21,917 bases of DNA from CS4-C045 sp964347545 (GCA_964347545.1 CAYFZZ010000181.1:1-21917); one strand, 5' to 3'. Shown: positions 7,395 through 15,745, numbered from the stretch's first letter. Notes: generated from the sequence alone by a model not told the origin. A program made the numbers and translations.

Positions 7395-8276
7395 TCAGAT
7401 CAATGCCGACTCTTCCGGCCAAATCATGTCGTAAATGTTGATCAGGGCGATCCCCAGGAAGAGGTCCATCACGATGATCACCACAAAAGAGTACACAAAT
7501 GCCTGCGTCGCGGCCCGGCCCACGCCTTCGGCGCCCGGATCACAGTGAAAACCGCGATGGCAGCCGAGGATTGCGATCGCCCCTCCGAAAAACAAGCTCT
7601 TCAACAACCCGCTGAACAGGTCGTAATTGCCCACAAAGCTTTGCGAGTTGTGCCAGTAGTGAAACGTGTCAATCCCCAGGTGGACAATGCTGTAGTAGGC
7701 CCCCCCCACCACGCCCATAAAATTGGCCACCACCGTCAGGGCCGGGATCAAGCACAGACAGGCCAACAGGCGAGGGACGACCAGGTAATGGTACGGGTTG
7801 GCTCCCATGCTGGCCAAGGCGTCGATCTGTTCGGTGACCCGCATCGTCCCCAGCTCGGCCGCCATGGCACTCCCCACGCGGCCGGCCAACATCGTGCCCG
7901 CCAACACCGGTCCCAGCTCGGTCACCAGCGTAATGTTGATCACGCCCCCCAACCGCGTCTCCAACCCCAACCCGGCAAACTGCGAATAGCTTTGCACCGC
8001 CAGCACCATGCCGATAAACGTGCCGGTCAAAGCGACCACCGGCAGACTGCGGACACCCACCTGGTAAAAGTTGGGCAACAAGCTCTCTTTGCTCGGCAGG
8101 CGGGTCAGCATCCAGGAAACGGTCCGCAGGGTGAAGATGGCCACACTGCCCACCGACGTCACCGCGGTGATCGTCACCGTGCCCACGTCGGCCAGCCGGC
8201 TGAACAAGGCATAGCTCAGCCGGCCCAACCCACCCGCAGGGGGCCCGCTCGGCTGAGGGTGATTGACCTCGGACAT
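7395..8276 (-). CDS. MlaE-like permease of the MCE lipid ABC transporter
   Basis: The 293-residue membrane protein carries the MlaE family core: ALTGTFIGMVLAVQSYSQF, ITLVTELGPVLAGTMLAGRV and GSAMAAELGTMRVTEQIDAL, followed by PRLLACLCLIPALTVV. A C-terminal helix pair follows GLLKSLFFGGAIAILGC. MlaE forms the membrane channel under the MCE ring. The frame is open to 8354, but ATG at 8276 is preceded by AAAGGA at a good distance and gives the usual N-terminus, so I use it. It is the first gene of mlaE-mlaF-mlaD. Homologues of MlaA, MlaB (STAS protein) and MlaC (periplasmic carrier) are not nearby. Confidence 0.92.
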   Translation of the reverse strand: MSEVNHPQPSGPPAGGLGRLSYALFSRLADVGTVTITAVTSVGSVAIFTLRTVSWMLTRLPSKESLLPNFYQVGVRSLPVVALTGTFIGMVLAVQSYSQFAGLGLETRLGGVINITLVTELGPVLAGTMLAGRVGSAMAAELGTMRVTEQIDALASMGANPYHYLVVPRLLACLCLIPALTVVANFMGVVGGAYYSIVHLGIDTFHYWHNSQSFVGNYDLFSGLLKSLFFGGAIAILGCHRGFHCDPGAEGVGRAATQAFVYSFVVIIVMDLFLGIALINIYDMIWPEESALI

Positions 8277-8491
8277 GCTTGCATCCGTCCTTTCCCAAAG
8301 ACCACGCGCGGGGGCCGCCCGCATCGGGCAGCCTGCCAGCAGCCGCGCGCGCACGACGATGTCCCATCTTCATTAGTCGGCGGCCGGAGTTTGCTGCTTG
8401 AAGCAAGTTTGCCGATCAGTTTCCGCAGAAAAGCTGGGCAAACGGGGCAAAGGCCCCCACCCACCGAGACGGGCCTCCCGCACGAAGGGTG

Positions 8492-9463
8492 CTAGGGCAA
8501 GCACGCGTCCAGCAGGAGGGTCGGTTCCGTGGGGGTCAACGTCACCCCGCCGGCCGCTGCCGGCAGCAGCAGGGTTTGGCCCCGCCGCAACGGCTGGCCG
8601 GCCGGGTCCCCCTGGACCTCGACCGCCCCCTGGAGGACCGCCAGGGTATGACACCGCCGATCGCCGCCGGCGGTCACGGGCTGCGCGCATTGCCAGCGAT
8701 CCAACACGAAGTGGTCGCACTGCACCAGCCGCTGGACGTGCGGCCTGTCGGTCGGCTGTGGCGTCTGGGGCTGGATGGGACCCCGCTGGTAATCGATCAC
8801 TTCCAGTCCCTGCGCAATGTGCAATGCCCGCGGCTGTCCGTCGGGGCCGACGCGGTTCCAGTCGAAGAGGCGATAGGTCGTATCACTGGCTTGTTGAATC
8901 TCTGCCACCAGCAATCCGGCCCCCAGGGCGTGGACGGTGCCCGCGGGGAGGAACACACAGTCTCCCACGGCGGGATGAAACTGGTGGAGGCAGAGGTGGA
9001 CGGTTCCTCGAGCCAGTTCGCGTTCCACGGCCGGCCGGTCGAACCCGCGTTTCAGTCCGGCGTAGATCAGGCTGTCGGGCGCGGCGTCCAGCACGACCCA
9101 GGCTTCGGTCTTGCCCAGGTCGGGCGGGTCTAGTCGTGCGGCCTGTTGATCGTTGGGATGCACTTGCACAGAGAGGGTCTGGTGGGCGTCGAGGAACTTC
9201 CACAGGAGGGGAAAGGCGGGCTGGGGATGGTGCCGCCCCAACAAGGCTGTGCCGTGGGTGCGGACCAGTTCGTGCAGCGTTGTTCCCGCCAGGGGGCCGG
9301 CCGCCACCACGCTCTGGTCCTCCCCGTGATCGACGACCTCCCAGCTTTCGGCGTAGTCGTCTCCCTCGCCGATGGGTTTATCCAGGACCTCCTGCAGCCG
9401 CCGCCCACCCCACAGGTAGCGGCGAAAGATCGGTTGGAAACGCAAGGGATAAAGGAGGCTCAT
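8492..9463 (-). CDS. manA: Mannose-6-phosphate isomerase, class I
   Basis: This enzyme interconverts fructose-6-phosphate and mannose-6-phosphate and feeds GDP-mannose and surface glycan synthesis. The 323-residue length is that of the short (Bacillus-type) family. The zinc ligands are seen as Gln100 and His102 (SVQVHPND), Glu120 (GKTEAW) and His178 (PAGTVHALG), and an Arg-containing TYRLFDWNR stretch follows. The start is ATG 9463, because MSLLYPLRFQPIFRRYLWGG is the normal N-terminus; the frame reaches 9487 with no family support. I see no clear ribosome binding site. The gene stands alone, divergent from tatC and more than 200 bp upstream of the mla operon in the same direction. Confidence 0.93.
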   Translation of the reverse strand: MSLLYPLRFQPIFRRYLWGGRRLQEVLDKPIGEGDDYAESWEVVDHGEDQSVVAAGPLAGTTLHELVRTHGTALLGRHHPQPAFPLLWKFLDAHQTLSVQVHPNDQQAARLDPPDLGKTEAWVVLDAAPDSLIYAGLKRGFDRPAVERELARGTVHLCLHQFHPAVGDCVFLPAGTVHALGAGLLVAEIQQASDTTYRLFDWNRVGPDGQPRALHIAQGLEVIDYQRGPIQPQTPQPTDRPHVQRLVQCDHFVLDRWQCAQPVTAGGDRRCHTLAVLQGAVEVQGDPAGQPLRRGQTLLLPAAAGGVTLTPTEPTLLLDACLP

Positions 9464-9586
9464 CGCGTGGCCCGCCGCGAGCGGCAAAGTTTGTCAAACC
9501 TGGGGAGGGATGTCCTGTGAAGATAACAAGAACCGTTTTCCGCCAGCAAGGAAGCAGGGAGTCGATGTGGCGGGGCCGGGCTTGAG

Positions 9587-9615
9587 TTGTCCCCCTTCCT
9601 GGCGGCTGATATGAT
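9587..9615 (+). promoter_or_regulatory. Candidate promoter for tatC
   Basis: TTGTCC (9587-9592) and TATGAT (9610-9615) are exactly 17 bases apart, with matches of 4/6 and 5/6 to the sigma-70 consensus. The implied transcript starts near 9622 and would carry a leader of about 140 bases before tatC. The region lies between divergent manA and tatC. Confidence 0.5.
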
Positions 9616-9762
9616 CAAGAGATCCCGGCTGGAATCGTCGCTGGGGGAGCCGCGGGCGGCGTATTTCCGCTCTCCAGCCAGACCGCTGTCCCTCCACCCA
9701 TGGGGCGGCCTCCTGCGGACCCGATGCCGCCGAGCTGACCATCCCTCCACCTGGCCACCCCG

Positions 9763-10812
9763 ATGGCTGTGCAGACCGACGAAGACCTGTTTCAGGGAAG
9801 CACGATGACCTTCGGGGAACACCTCGAAGAGTTACGCTCGTGTTTGATCAAAGCCCTCCTCTGGCTGCTGGCCGGTTTTGCCGTCGGCCTCCTGGTGGGC
9901 GAATGGATGGTGGCCACCCTGCAGGGACCGTTGGAGAGCAGCTTGCGGACGCATTACGAGCAGAGTGGCAAGCGGGAGTATCGGGAATTTGCCGCAGCTC
10001 AGGAGGCCGCCGGACTGCCGTCCCCCTACACGGTCGACGAGGTCGACCGGCTGCTGAACGCCGGCTATGTCTACGACAAATACCTGGTGCATCCTCCTGC
10101 CTTGCGACGGCAGCTGGGGATCGAGTCGCCGGTCGACGCGCCCCGCGGCGCGGCCGACGAGCAAGCCTCTCGCGACGCGTCCGGAGAACCGCAGCTGGTC
10201 CCCCTTTTGGTATGGCGGAAATCGAAAGAGGATCCTCGTGTCTCCGTGCTGGCCTTGAACCCGACCGAAGCCTTCATGATCTGGCTGAAGGCATCCCTGG
10301 TCGTGGGGCTGGTCCTGGCCAGCCCCATGATCTTCTATCACCTCTGGTCCTTTGTGGCCGCCGGCCTGTATCCCCACGAAAAACGCTATGTCCATATCTT
10401 TTTCCCCGTCAGCGTGCTGCTCTTCCTGGGCGGCGCGTTGTTCTGTTTCTTTGTCGTCTTCCGCTTCATCCTCGACTTCCTCTTCAGCTTCAATGCCGAT
10501 TTGGGGATCGATCCCACGCCCCGCATCAGCGAGTGGCTCAGCTTCGCCATCATCCTGCCCGTCGGCTTCGGGATCAGCTTTCAACTGCCCCTGGTCATGC
10601 TGTTCCTCGAGCGGATCGGCATGTTCGACGTGCCGGCTTACATGTCCAAGTGGCGGATCGCCGTGTTGATCATCGCTGTCGTATCCATGCTGCTAACCCC
10701 GGCCGATCCGATCAGCATGCTGGCCATGGCCATCCCGCTGACCGCGCTCTACTTCCTGGGGATTGGCATGTGCCGCTACCTGCCTCGGCAGAAGAGCTTG
10801 CTGGAGCGATAG
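9763..10812 (+). CDS. tatC: Sec-independent translocase subunit TatC, with large periplasmic insertion
   Basis: TatC is the receptor for twin-arginine signal peptides in the inner membrane. The family start motif MTFGEHLEELR (residues 15-25), the phrase LNPTEAFMIWLKASLVVG, the conserved FVAAGLYPHEKR with its Glu, and the end TPADPISMLAMAIPL are present. The hydrophobic segments lie about at 28-50, 172-200, 210-240, 255-285 and 290-335. The protein is 349 residues against about 250 usually. The extra ~95 residues lie between the first and second membrane segments (about 52-165), are charged and non-hydrophobic, and must face the periplasm. ATG 9763 is used; ATG 9805 (14 codons later) has AGGGA at a better distance and could be the real start. 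No tatA/B gene is adjacent. Its stop is 25 bp from the convergent phosphodiesterase stop. Confidence 0.93.
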   Translation: MAVQTDEDLFQGSTMTFGEHLEELRSCLIKALLWLLAGFAVGLLVGEWMVATLQGPLESSLRTHYEQSGKREYREFAAAQEAAGLPSPYTVDEVDRLLNAGYVYDKYLVHPPALRRQLGIESPVDAPRGAADEQASRDASGEPQLVPLLVWRKSKEDPRVSVLALNPTEAFMIWLKASLVVGLVLASPMIFYHLWSFVAAGLYPHEKRYVHIFFPVSVLLFLGGALFCFFVVFRFILDFLFSFNADLGIDPTPRISEWLSFAIILPVGFGISFQLPLVMLFLERIGMFDVPAYMSKWRIAVLIIAVVSMLLTPADPISMLAMAIPLTALYFLGIGMCRYLPRQKSLLER

Positions 10813-10837
10813 CAGCCGACCGGGTCCGGCGGGCCCG

Positions 10838-12175
10838 TCAGCGGCCCGTCGCCGCGCCAAACTGGCGGAGGACGATTCCTGCCACCTCGACCCCCGCCAC
10901 CGCCGACCGCCCAATTACACCGCTGCGGGAGCTGAGCAACACGCCCCGCTGAGCATCGGTCACCGCCGGCGCGCCGTGCGATCCGCGGACCCGTGTGGCG
11001 TCCAGAGGCACACCCCGCGTCGCCGGGTCCCAATAGAGTTCCACCGGATCGTAGCCCGGCTTGCGATGGATATCGACCGTGCGGGCGAAGGCCGGTGCGC
11101 GGGCCTCGTCCAGCCAGTAGTAATAGGCCTGCCAGCTGTGGGGCGGGGAAATCAAGATCACCTCCCCCGCCCGTGGGTGGTCCATCTGGTACCGGGCCCG
11201 CTGCGGGCCCGCCAAGACCTCTGCCACCCCCTCCTGTCCCTGAAACAGCTGCTGGACCCGGGCCACCGTGCCCGGATCCGCGTCCCGGACAAAGACGTGC
11301 GAGAACTGGTGATCGACCAGGGCCCAGGCCTGGCTGGCAACCGGATCCAGGTGCTCGCCATCCTCCTCCTCGCGGACCGCCAACAGCCCTGCCTCGCGGA
11401 GGACGCGGTTGGGATAGGTCACCTGGTCCACCGGCACGATCGTGTATTCGCTGGCAATCAGCCAGCGGACTTCAGCCCCCCCGTACGCCCTCTCGATCCC
11501 TGCCCGCAGCCCGCCCAGCACCTGATCCAGCTCGCCCAGCGCCGCCAGGGCCGCGGGACTGTCGGGACCATCCTTTTGAGCCGCGTAGTCCAGATGGGGG
11601 AGATACATGAAGAAAAAATTCGGCTGGAATCTGGCGGCGGCCGCCACGGCCGAGTCGGCAATCCACTGCGTCGACTTGATGTTCGCCAGGGGACCCCAGA
11701 AGTGCTGGAGCGGAAAGTGTCCCTGAGCGTCCCGCAACTCGCCGTACAGCGAGGTCGGTTTCGTATAGCACCACAACGACTCGCTGCCGTCGGGATTGTG
11801 AATCGGCGCGGGCATGCAGACATAGTCGGCACCGCAACCTTTGCTGAGCATCGGGAACCAGACGGCCGAGTTGAGCGGCGGATCGGCCTGGTGCAGCAGG
11901 TCCCAGATCTGGGGACGCTCGATTTTGTCGTTCCCGGCGGTCCACATTTCAATCTGCCCGGTCTGCCGCCAGTAGAAGCCGTTGGCGACCACCCCGTGCT
12001 GGTCCGGCCGACAACCGCTCAACATCTCGGCCTGCACCGGCCAGGTCACGCAGGGAAAACCGGGGGTCAGCACCGCCTGGTCGCCCTCCGCCACCAGGTC
12101 GCGGAGGTGGGGCATCTGCAGAACGTCGCTGGCACGCAGTCCGGGCACGGACAAGAAGATTAAATGGGGTGCCAT
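10838..12175 (-). CDS. EboF-like alkaline phosphatase/nucleotide pyrophosphatase family protein
   Basis: The 445-residue product has the fold signature of type I phosphodiesterases: LIFLSVPGLR at the start, TPGFPCVTWPVQAEMLSG with Thr44 at the nucleophile position, and GCRPDQHGVVANG. Later it has YLPHLDYAAQKDGP, LIASEYTIVPV, ADHQFSHVFV, FARTVDIHRKPGYDPVELY and VRGSHGAP. Standard members use Asp in DGxR, His in DxxGH and Asp-His in SDHG; here these are Pro11, Gln200 and Glu-Tyr. To my recollection this pattern, with the FWGP, PHLDY and DIHRKPGYDPVEL phrases, marks the subfamily of the ebo clusters (EboF), not a decayed enzyme. The ATG is supported by AGGGAGAG just upstream. The catalytic activity is not established. 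The EboC-like gene lies 1.8 kb away on the same strand, beyond one plus-strand gene. Confidence 0.82.
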   Translation of the reverse strand: MAPHLIFLSVPGLRASDVLQMPHLRDLVAEGDQAVLTPGFPCVTWPVQAEMLSGCRPDQHGVVANGFYWRQTGQIEMWTAGNDKIERPQIWDLLHQADPPLNSAVWFPMLSKGCGADYVCMPAPIHNPDGSESLWCYTKPTSLYGELRDAQGHFPLQHFWGPLANIKSTQWIADSAVAAAARFQPNFFFMYLPHLDYAAQKDGPDSPAALAALGELDQVLGGLRAGIERAYGGAEVRWLIASEYTIVPVDQVTYPNRVLREAGLLAVREEEDGEHLDPVASQAWALVDHQFSHVFVRDADPGTVARVQQLFQGQEGVAEVLAGPQRARYQMDHPRAGEVILISPPHSWQAYYYWLDEARAPAFARTVDIHRKPGYDPVELYWDPATRGVPLDATRVRGSHGAPAVTDAQRGVLLSSRSGVIGRSAVAGVEVAGIVLRQFGAATGR

Positions 12176-12593
12176 ACGTCTCTCCCTGCCAAACCGGGCA
12201 GGGGCGGGCTGCAGCCGGGCTGAGGCCTGTGGTCATTCTGGAAGCCTCGCTCGCAGGCCGGCCCCCCCGCCGCCGGTCCGTGGCGCCCCAGCGGTGACTC
12301 GCCTTCGGTTTCTGGAACGGGGTCCAACACGTTATGTTATCGGCTGATTCAGTGCCGGTCACCCCGGCGGTCATCCCCCCGCTCGCTGACCACTCGCCTA
12401 CCCAGGAGAACCCGTTGCCCACGCCCGACCTGCCTGCGATCGCCCGCGCCGCTTCCTGCACGGCGTCCAGCGGCATCGACGTATCCCGCGGGATCTGTCC
12501 GCTCAGCTCGCGTTGCCCACCGGCGGCGCGGGCCGATCTGGGGTCCAGGCCGGATGATTGGAAACGAGCTCCAGATCAACAAGAGTGCTTGCC
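12176..12593. other. 418-bp divergent intergenic region without a supported gene
   Basis: It separates the starts of the EboF-like and CNNM-like genes and must hold promoters for both. I found no convincing -35/-10 pair; a TATGTT at 12333-12338 is the only -10-like word and lacks a matching -35. Open frames cross it on both strands, but none has a start with a ribosome binding site or a recognisable domain. Confidence 0.5.
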
Positions 12594-13685
12594 ATGAATG
12601 TCCACCTGGTATTAATGCTGGTCTACGCCTCCGTGGCCCTCGTGTTTTCCTTTTTGTGCTCGGTCGCCGAGGCCGTGGTGCTGAGTGTCTCGCCATCGTA
12701 CATTGCCAGCCTGGAAAAATCGGGGCGACGAGGTGCCAGGCTGCTGAGCAATATTAAACACAATATCGATCGTTCGCTGGCGGCCATTCTGACCCTGAAC
12801 ACGATTGCCCACACGGTCGGCGCGGGTGGCGCGGGCGCCGAGGCCGCTGCGTATTTTGGCGATCGGTTCGTCGGCGCCGCCATGGTCGTGCTGACACTGC
12901 TGATTCTGTTTCTGTCGGAAATCATCCCCAAGACCCTGGGTGCCGTCTGGTGGCGGCAGCTCGCGCCGTGGACGGCCCGCTTTGTGCAACTTCTGATCTG
13001 GGTGCTGTTTCCCTTGATTTATGTTTCCGAACTCTTGACCAAAATGATCACGCGGGGGAAACCGGTCCATGTATTCAGCCGCGATGAGTTTGCGGCCATG
13101 GCAGAAATCGGCGCGGCAGGAGGGCATTTGGACCCCAAGGAGTCGCGGATCCTCAAAAACCTGTTTCGCTTTCCTAACCTCCGCGCGATGGACATCATGA
13201 CGCCGCGGACCGTGGTGTTCACCCTCCAGCAGGACCAGACGGTTCGCGAAAGTCTGCAGACAAGTGCCGAATCTACCTTTTCGCGAATTCCGATCTATGG
13301 CGAGAACCAGGATGATGTCACCGGATTCGTGCTGAAGACCGACATGCTGCTGAATGACCGCCAGCGCGAAGGTCAGGACCGACTGTGCGATCTGAAGCGA
13401 GAGATACTCGCCGTCCCCGAAACAGCATCCTTGACCCATGTCCTGGAAGAACTGCTGGATCAACGAGCCCACATTCTGCTGGTCGTGGACGAATACGGAG
13501 GCATGGCCGGCATCGTCACGCTGGAAGACGTGGTCGAGACGCTAATCGGATTCGAAATCGTTGACGAGGCCGACAAAATCGACGATATGCGCAAGCTCGC
13601 TCGGCAAAAATGGGAGAGCCGCATGAAGCGGATTGGCCTGGACCTGCGGCCGCCCGAGGAATTGCCCCCCGCGGAAGATTCGTAA
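12594..13685 (+). CDS. CNNM/CorC-type membrane protein with CBS pair (hemolysin-like)
   Basis: The 363-residue product has an N-terminal DUF21/CNNM membrane domain (about 1-155; helices at 5-27, 66-88, 93-115 and 128-148) with the family phrases AEAVVLSVSPSYI, ILTLNTIAHTVGAG and LFLSEIIPKTLGA. A linker (HVFSRDEFAAMAEIG) follows, then a CBS pair (about 195-320, starting MDIMTPRTVVFTL and ending VVDEYGGMAGIVTLEDVVETLIG). Such proteins are linked to Mg2+/divalent cation efflux. The C-terminal CorC_HlyC domain common in this family is missing; a 40-residue charged tail takes its place. ATG 12594 is used; the frame extends to a TTG at 12558 with no family support. It lies between the two ebo-type loci on the opposite strand. 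Confidence 0.9.
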   Translation: MNVHLVLMLVYASVALVFSFLCSVAEAVVLSVSPSYIASLEKSGRRGARLLSNIKHNIDRSLAAILTLNTIAHTVGAGGAGAEAAAYFGDRFVGAAMVVLTLLILFLSEIIPKTLGAVWWRQLAPWTARFVQLLIWVLFPLIYVSELLTKMITRGKPVHVFSRDEFAAMAEIGAAGGHLDPKESRILKNLFRFPNLRAMDIMTPRTVVFTLQQDQTVRESLQTSAESTFSRIPIYGENQDDVTGFVLKTDMLLNDRQREGQDRLCDLKREILAVPETASLTHVLEELLDQRAHILLVVDEYGGMAGIVTLEDVVETLIGFEIVDEADKIDDMRKLARQKWESRMKRIGLDLRPPEELPPAEDS

Positions 13686-13933
13686 GCCGACCACCTGTCC
13701 CGTCGCGCCGCCATCCCTGCCGGTCCGGCCCCTGCCGGTCGGCCACCGCGGGGCCAAAAGCCTCTCCCCCCCCACCGCCGAAACCCGTCTGCCCAGGCCG
13801 CAACATCTTCATCCCGCCTCAATGGCCATGACCAGCGACGGGCTCCTGGGTCATCAATGCCTGCTATCTGGTCGCCGAGAATTGGGCGACCCCTGGCCCC
13901 GTCCGAATCAGCGATCACGCACGAAGCGAGGTG

Positions 13934-14857
13934 TTACGTCGAGTAGATCCAGCGGCCCAGCAGGTGGGCGGGGAGCAACAGGAGGAGGATCCCCACGGCG
14001 GGCGGCCAGCCTTGCACGGCCATGGTCAGGGCGGCATCGAAGATGATTAAGGCAAACAGGCAGTTCTTCACCGCGCGTTGGACCAGCACCGGTTGAGGGT
14101 GGGCGACCGCCTGCAGGCACCGCCAGGCAATCTGCCCCCCCAGCACGATCCAGAACAAAGTCCAGACTTGGGTCTGGCCGGCCAGCCGGTGGGCCGGCAG
14201 GAGGTGAACCGACCAGGCCAAGGTGGCCATGGCGGCGACCATCACCAGGAGGCTGGCCAGCAGATGAGCTGGGCGGCTGGTGGTCGCTTCCTGGCGAGCG
14301 AAGGCGGTGACGCCAGTGATGTACAGCCCCAGGGCGGCGGCCACGACGTAGTGGACCGCCCCCCACGGCCCGGCCACCACGCTCATCCCCAACCCCACGT
14401 TCAACGCTCGGCAAAGCCCCATGTTCAGCGGTCCCAGCCAGGTGTTTTTCAGCCACCCGTCGTACGCCAGCACGGCGGCGGCCAGGGCGACCGCCACCAG
14501 CCCCGGCCGCCAGCCCAGGAAGGTGCTGGCGGTCAGGGCGCAAGCCACTCCCACGATCATCAGTTCGCTGGCCAGCCACCAGGCGGCCGCGGGAGAGACC
14601 CGCTGGGAGGGAATCGGCCGGTCGGGCCGCTGGCGCAGATCCCGCTGGCGGTCGAAGTAATCGTTCCAGACCATGCCGGCCAGGTAGAGACAGCTGGACG
14701 ATCCCACCAGGAGGGCGGCCAGACCGGGGGACAACGTCGTACCCGCCGCGGCCGCCGCCAGCCAGCCGCCCATCAAGACGTCGGCCACGGCGGTAAACAC
14801 GTTGGGCAACCGCAGCAATTCCAGATAAGCCCGCAGATTCCAGGTTGGTTTGGGCAT
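13934..14857 (-). CDS. EboC-like UbiA-family prenyltransferase
   Basis: The 307-residue product is almost entirely hydrophobic with about eight membrane helices. The first UbiA motif, which binds the Mg-diphosphate of an isoprenoid donor, is NDYFDRQRD (residues 65-73), followed by RPDRPIPSQRVS. The second site is reduced to AYDGWLKN. The N-terminus LRLPNVFTAVADVLMGGW and the phrase GPLNMGLCRALN are, as I recall, typical of EboC, the UbiA-like member of the ebo cluster. UbiA enzymes attach an isoprenoid chain to an acceptor; the acceptor here is unknown. It follows the TIM-barrel gene by 24 bp in one operon. No obvious ribosome binding site precedes the ATG. Confidence 0.88.
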   Translation of the reverse strand: MPKPTWNLRAYLELLRLPNVFTAVADVLMGGWLAAAAAGTTLSPGLAALLVGSSSCLYLAGMVWNDYFDRQRDLRQRPDRPIPSQRVSPAAAWWLASELMIVGVACALTASTFLGWRPGLVAVALAAAVLAYDGWLKNTWLGPLNMGLCRALNVGLGMSVVAGPWGAVHYVVAAALGLYITGVTAFARQEATTSRPAHLLASLLVMVAAMATLAWSVHLLPAHRLAGQTQVWTLFWIVLGGQIAWRCLQAVAHPQPVLVQRAVKNCLFALIIFDAALTMAVQGWPPAVGILLLLLPAHLLGRWIYST

Positions 14858-14881
14858 GCGGACGCACAGGCGGGGCGAGGG

Positions 14882-15745
14882 TTAGCCGGCCGGGACTCCC
14901 AGTTTGTCCAGCACCGCGGTGAGGTACCCGCGGGCCTCGCGCGCGGCCTCGTCGGGATGGTCGATGTACGGATACAGCTCGACCGTCAGCCACCCCTCGT
15001 AGCCCGTCTGGTCGATCGCGCTCAGGGTCGCCTCAAAATCGATCGCGCCCCGGCCGGGGATCAGGTGCTGGTGCACCCGCGAGGCGGCAATGTCTTCCAG
15101 GTGATAGTGCCGCGTGTGCGACTGCATTTTTGCCACCCAGTCCTGAGGATCCTCCTGGACGCAATAGGCGTGGCCAATATCAAAATTGAGGCCGACTCGT
15201 GGCGAGTCGATCCGCTGGACAAACTGCAGGTACTGGTCGAAGCGTTCGATCAGCAATTCCGGCTCGGGTTCGATCAGCAAATCCACCCCCACCGCTTCGG
15301 CCACTTCCACGCAGGGCATCAGTTCCTCGTAGAAGATGTCGGCCCCTTCCTGCCAGGACTGATCGGGGGTTAGCAGTCCGCCCGGCTCGGTGGTGATGTT
15401 GGCCGCACCCAGCTCGACAGCCAATTGCAAACACCGCTTGGTGTGCTCGCGGCGGATCGCCCGATAGTGGGGGTCGGGATCGGTCCAGCCGGGATGCCAG
15501 TAGGGCTGCCGCGGATCGGCCACGGCGTTCATCATGAAGGCGTTGATGTTGGAAATGGTCAGCTGGTGCCGAGCCAGGGCGTCGCGGATCGACTGTTTCC
15601 GCTCTTCCAACAACCCCGCCGGCCAGGCGTGCGGCACGTCGGCCAGGATCTCGATGCCGCGGTAACCCAGGGAGGCAATCCGTTCGATCGTCTGTTCGAT
15701 CGAAAAGTGGAGGTAGGCATTGGAGCTGAAAGCGAGGTGCAGCAT
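14882..15745 (-). CDS. Sugar phosphate isomerase/epimerase-like TIM-barrel protein
   Basis: The 287-residue product has the xylose isomerase-like (AP endonuclease 2) TIM-barrel fold. It starts LAFSSNAYLHFS with TIERIASLGYRGIEIL, and the metal ligands are Glu159 (LLIEPEPE), Asp189 and His192 (NFDIGHAYC), His215 (HYHLED) and Glu256 (LTVELYPY). Members isomerise or epimerise sugars or inositols; the substrate cannot be read from sequence. Placed 24 bp before the EboC-like gene, it may play the role of the TIM-barrel EboE, although EboE proteins as I recall are nearer 400 residues. The frame is open to 15934, but ATG 15745 is the family start. It follows the ABC permease by 100 bp and may have its own promoter. 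Confidence 0.87.
   Translation of the reverse strand: MLHLAFSSNAYLHFSIEQTIERIASLGYRGIEILADVPHAWPAGLLEERKQSIRDALARHQLTISNINAFMMNAVADPRQPYWHPGWTDPDPHYRAIRREHTKRCLQLAVELGAANITTEPGGLLTPDQSWQEGADIFYEELMPCVEVAEAVGVDLLIEPEPELLIERFDQYLQFVQRIDSPRVGLNFDIGHAYCVQEDPQDWVAKMQSHTRHYHLEDIAASRVHQHLIPGRGAIDFEATLSAIDQTGYEGWLTVELYPYIDHPDEAAREARGYLTAVLDKLGVPAG

Noticed and set aside
6507..8495. 662-codon open frame on the plus strand opposite the mla genes
   Set aside because: It spans three clearly conserved minus-strand genes, is His/Gln/Asp-rich throughout, and shows no family motif. It is a codon-bias shadow.
12176..12540. Open minus-strand reading upstream of the EboF-like gene (phrases such as MPLDAVQEAARAIAG)
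   Set aside because: It looks protein-like for a few dozen codons but has no supported start, passes into the phosphodiesterase gene in another frame, and matches nothing I recognise. A decayed gene cannot be excluded.
14078..15373. 431-codon open frame on the plus strand across the UbiA and TIM-barrel genes
   Set aside because: It crosses two genes with clear catalytic motifs on the other strand and has the same shadow composition.
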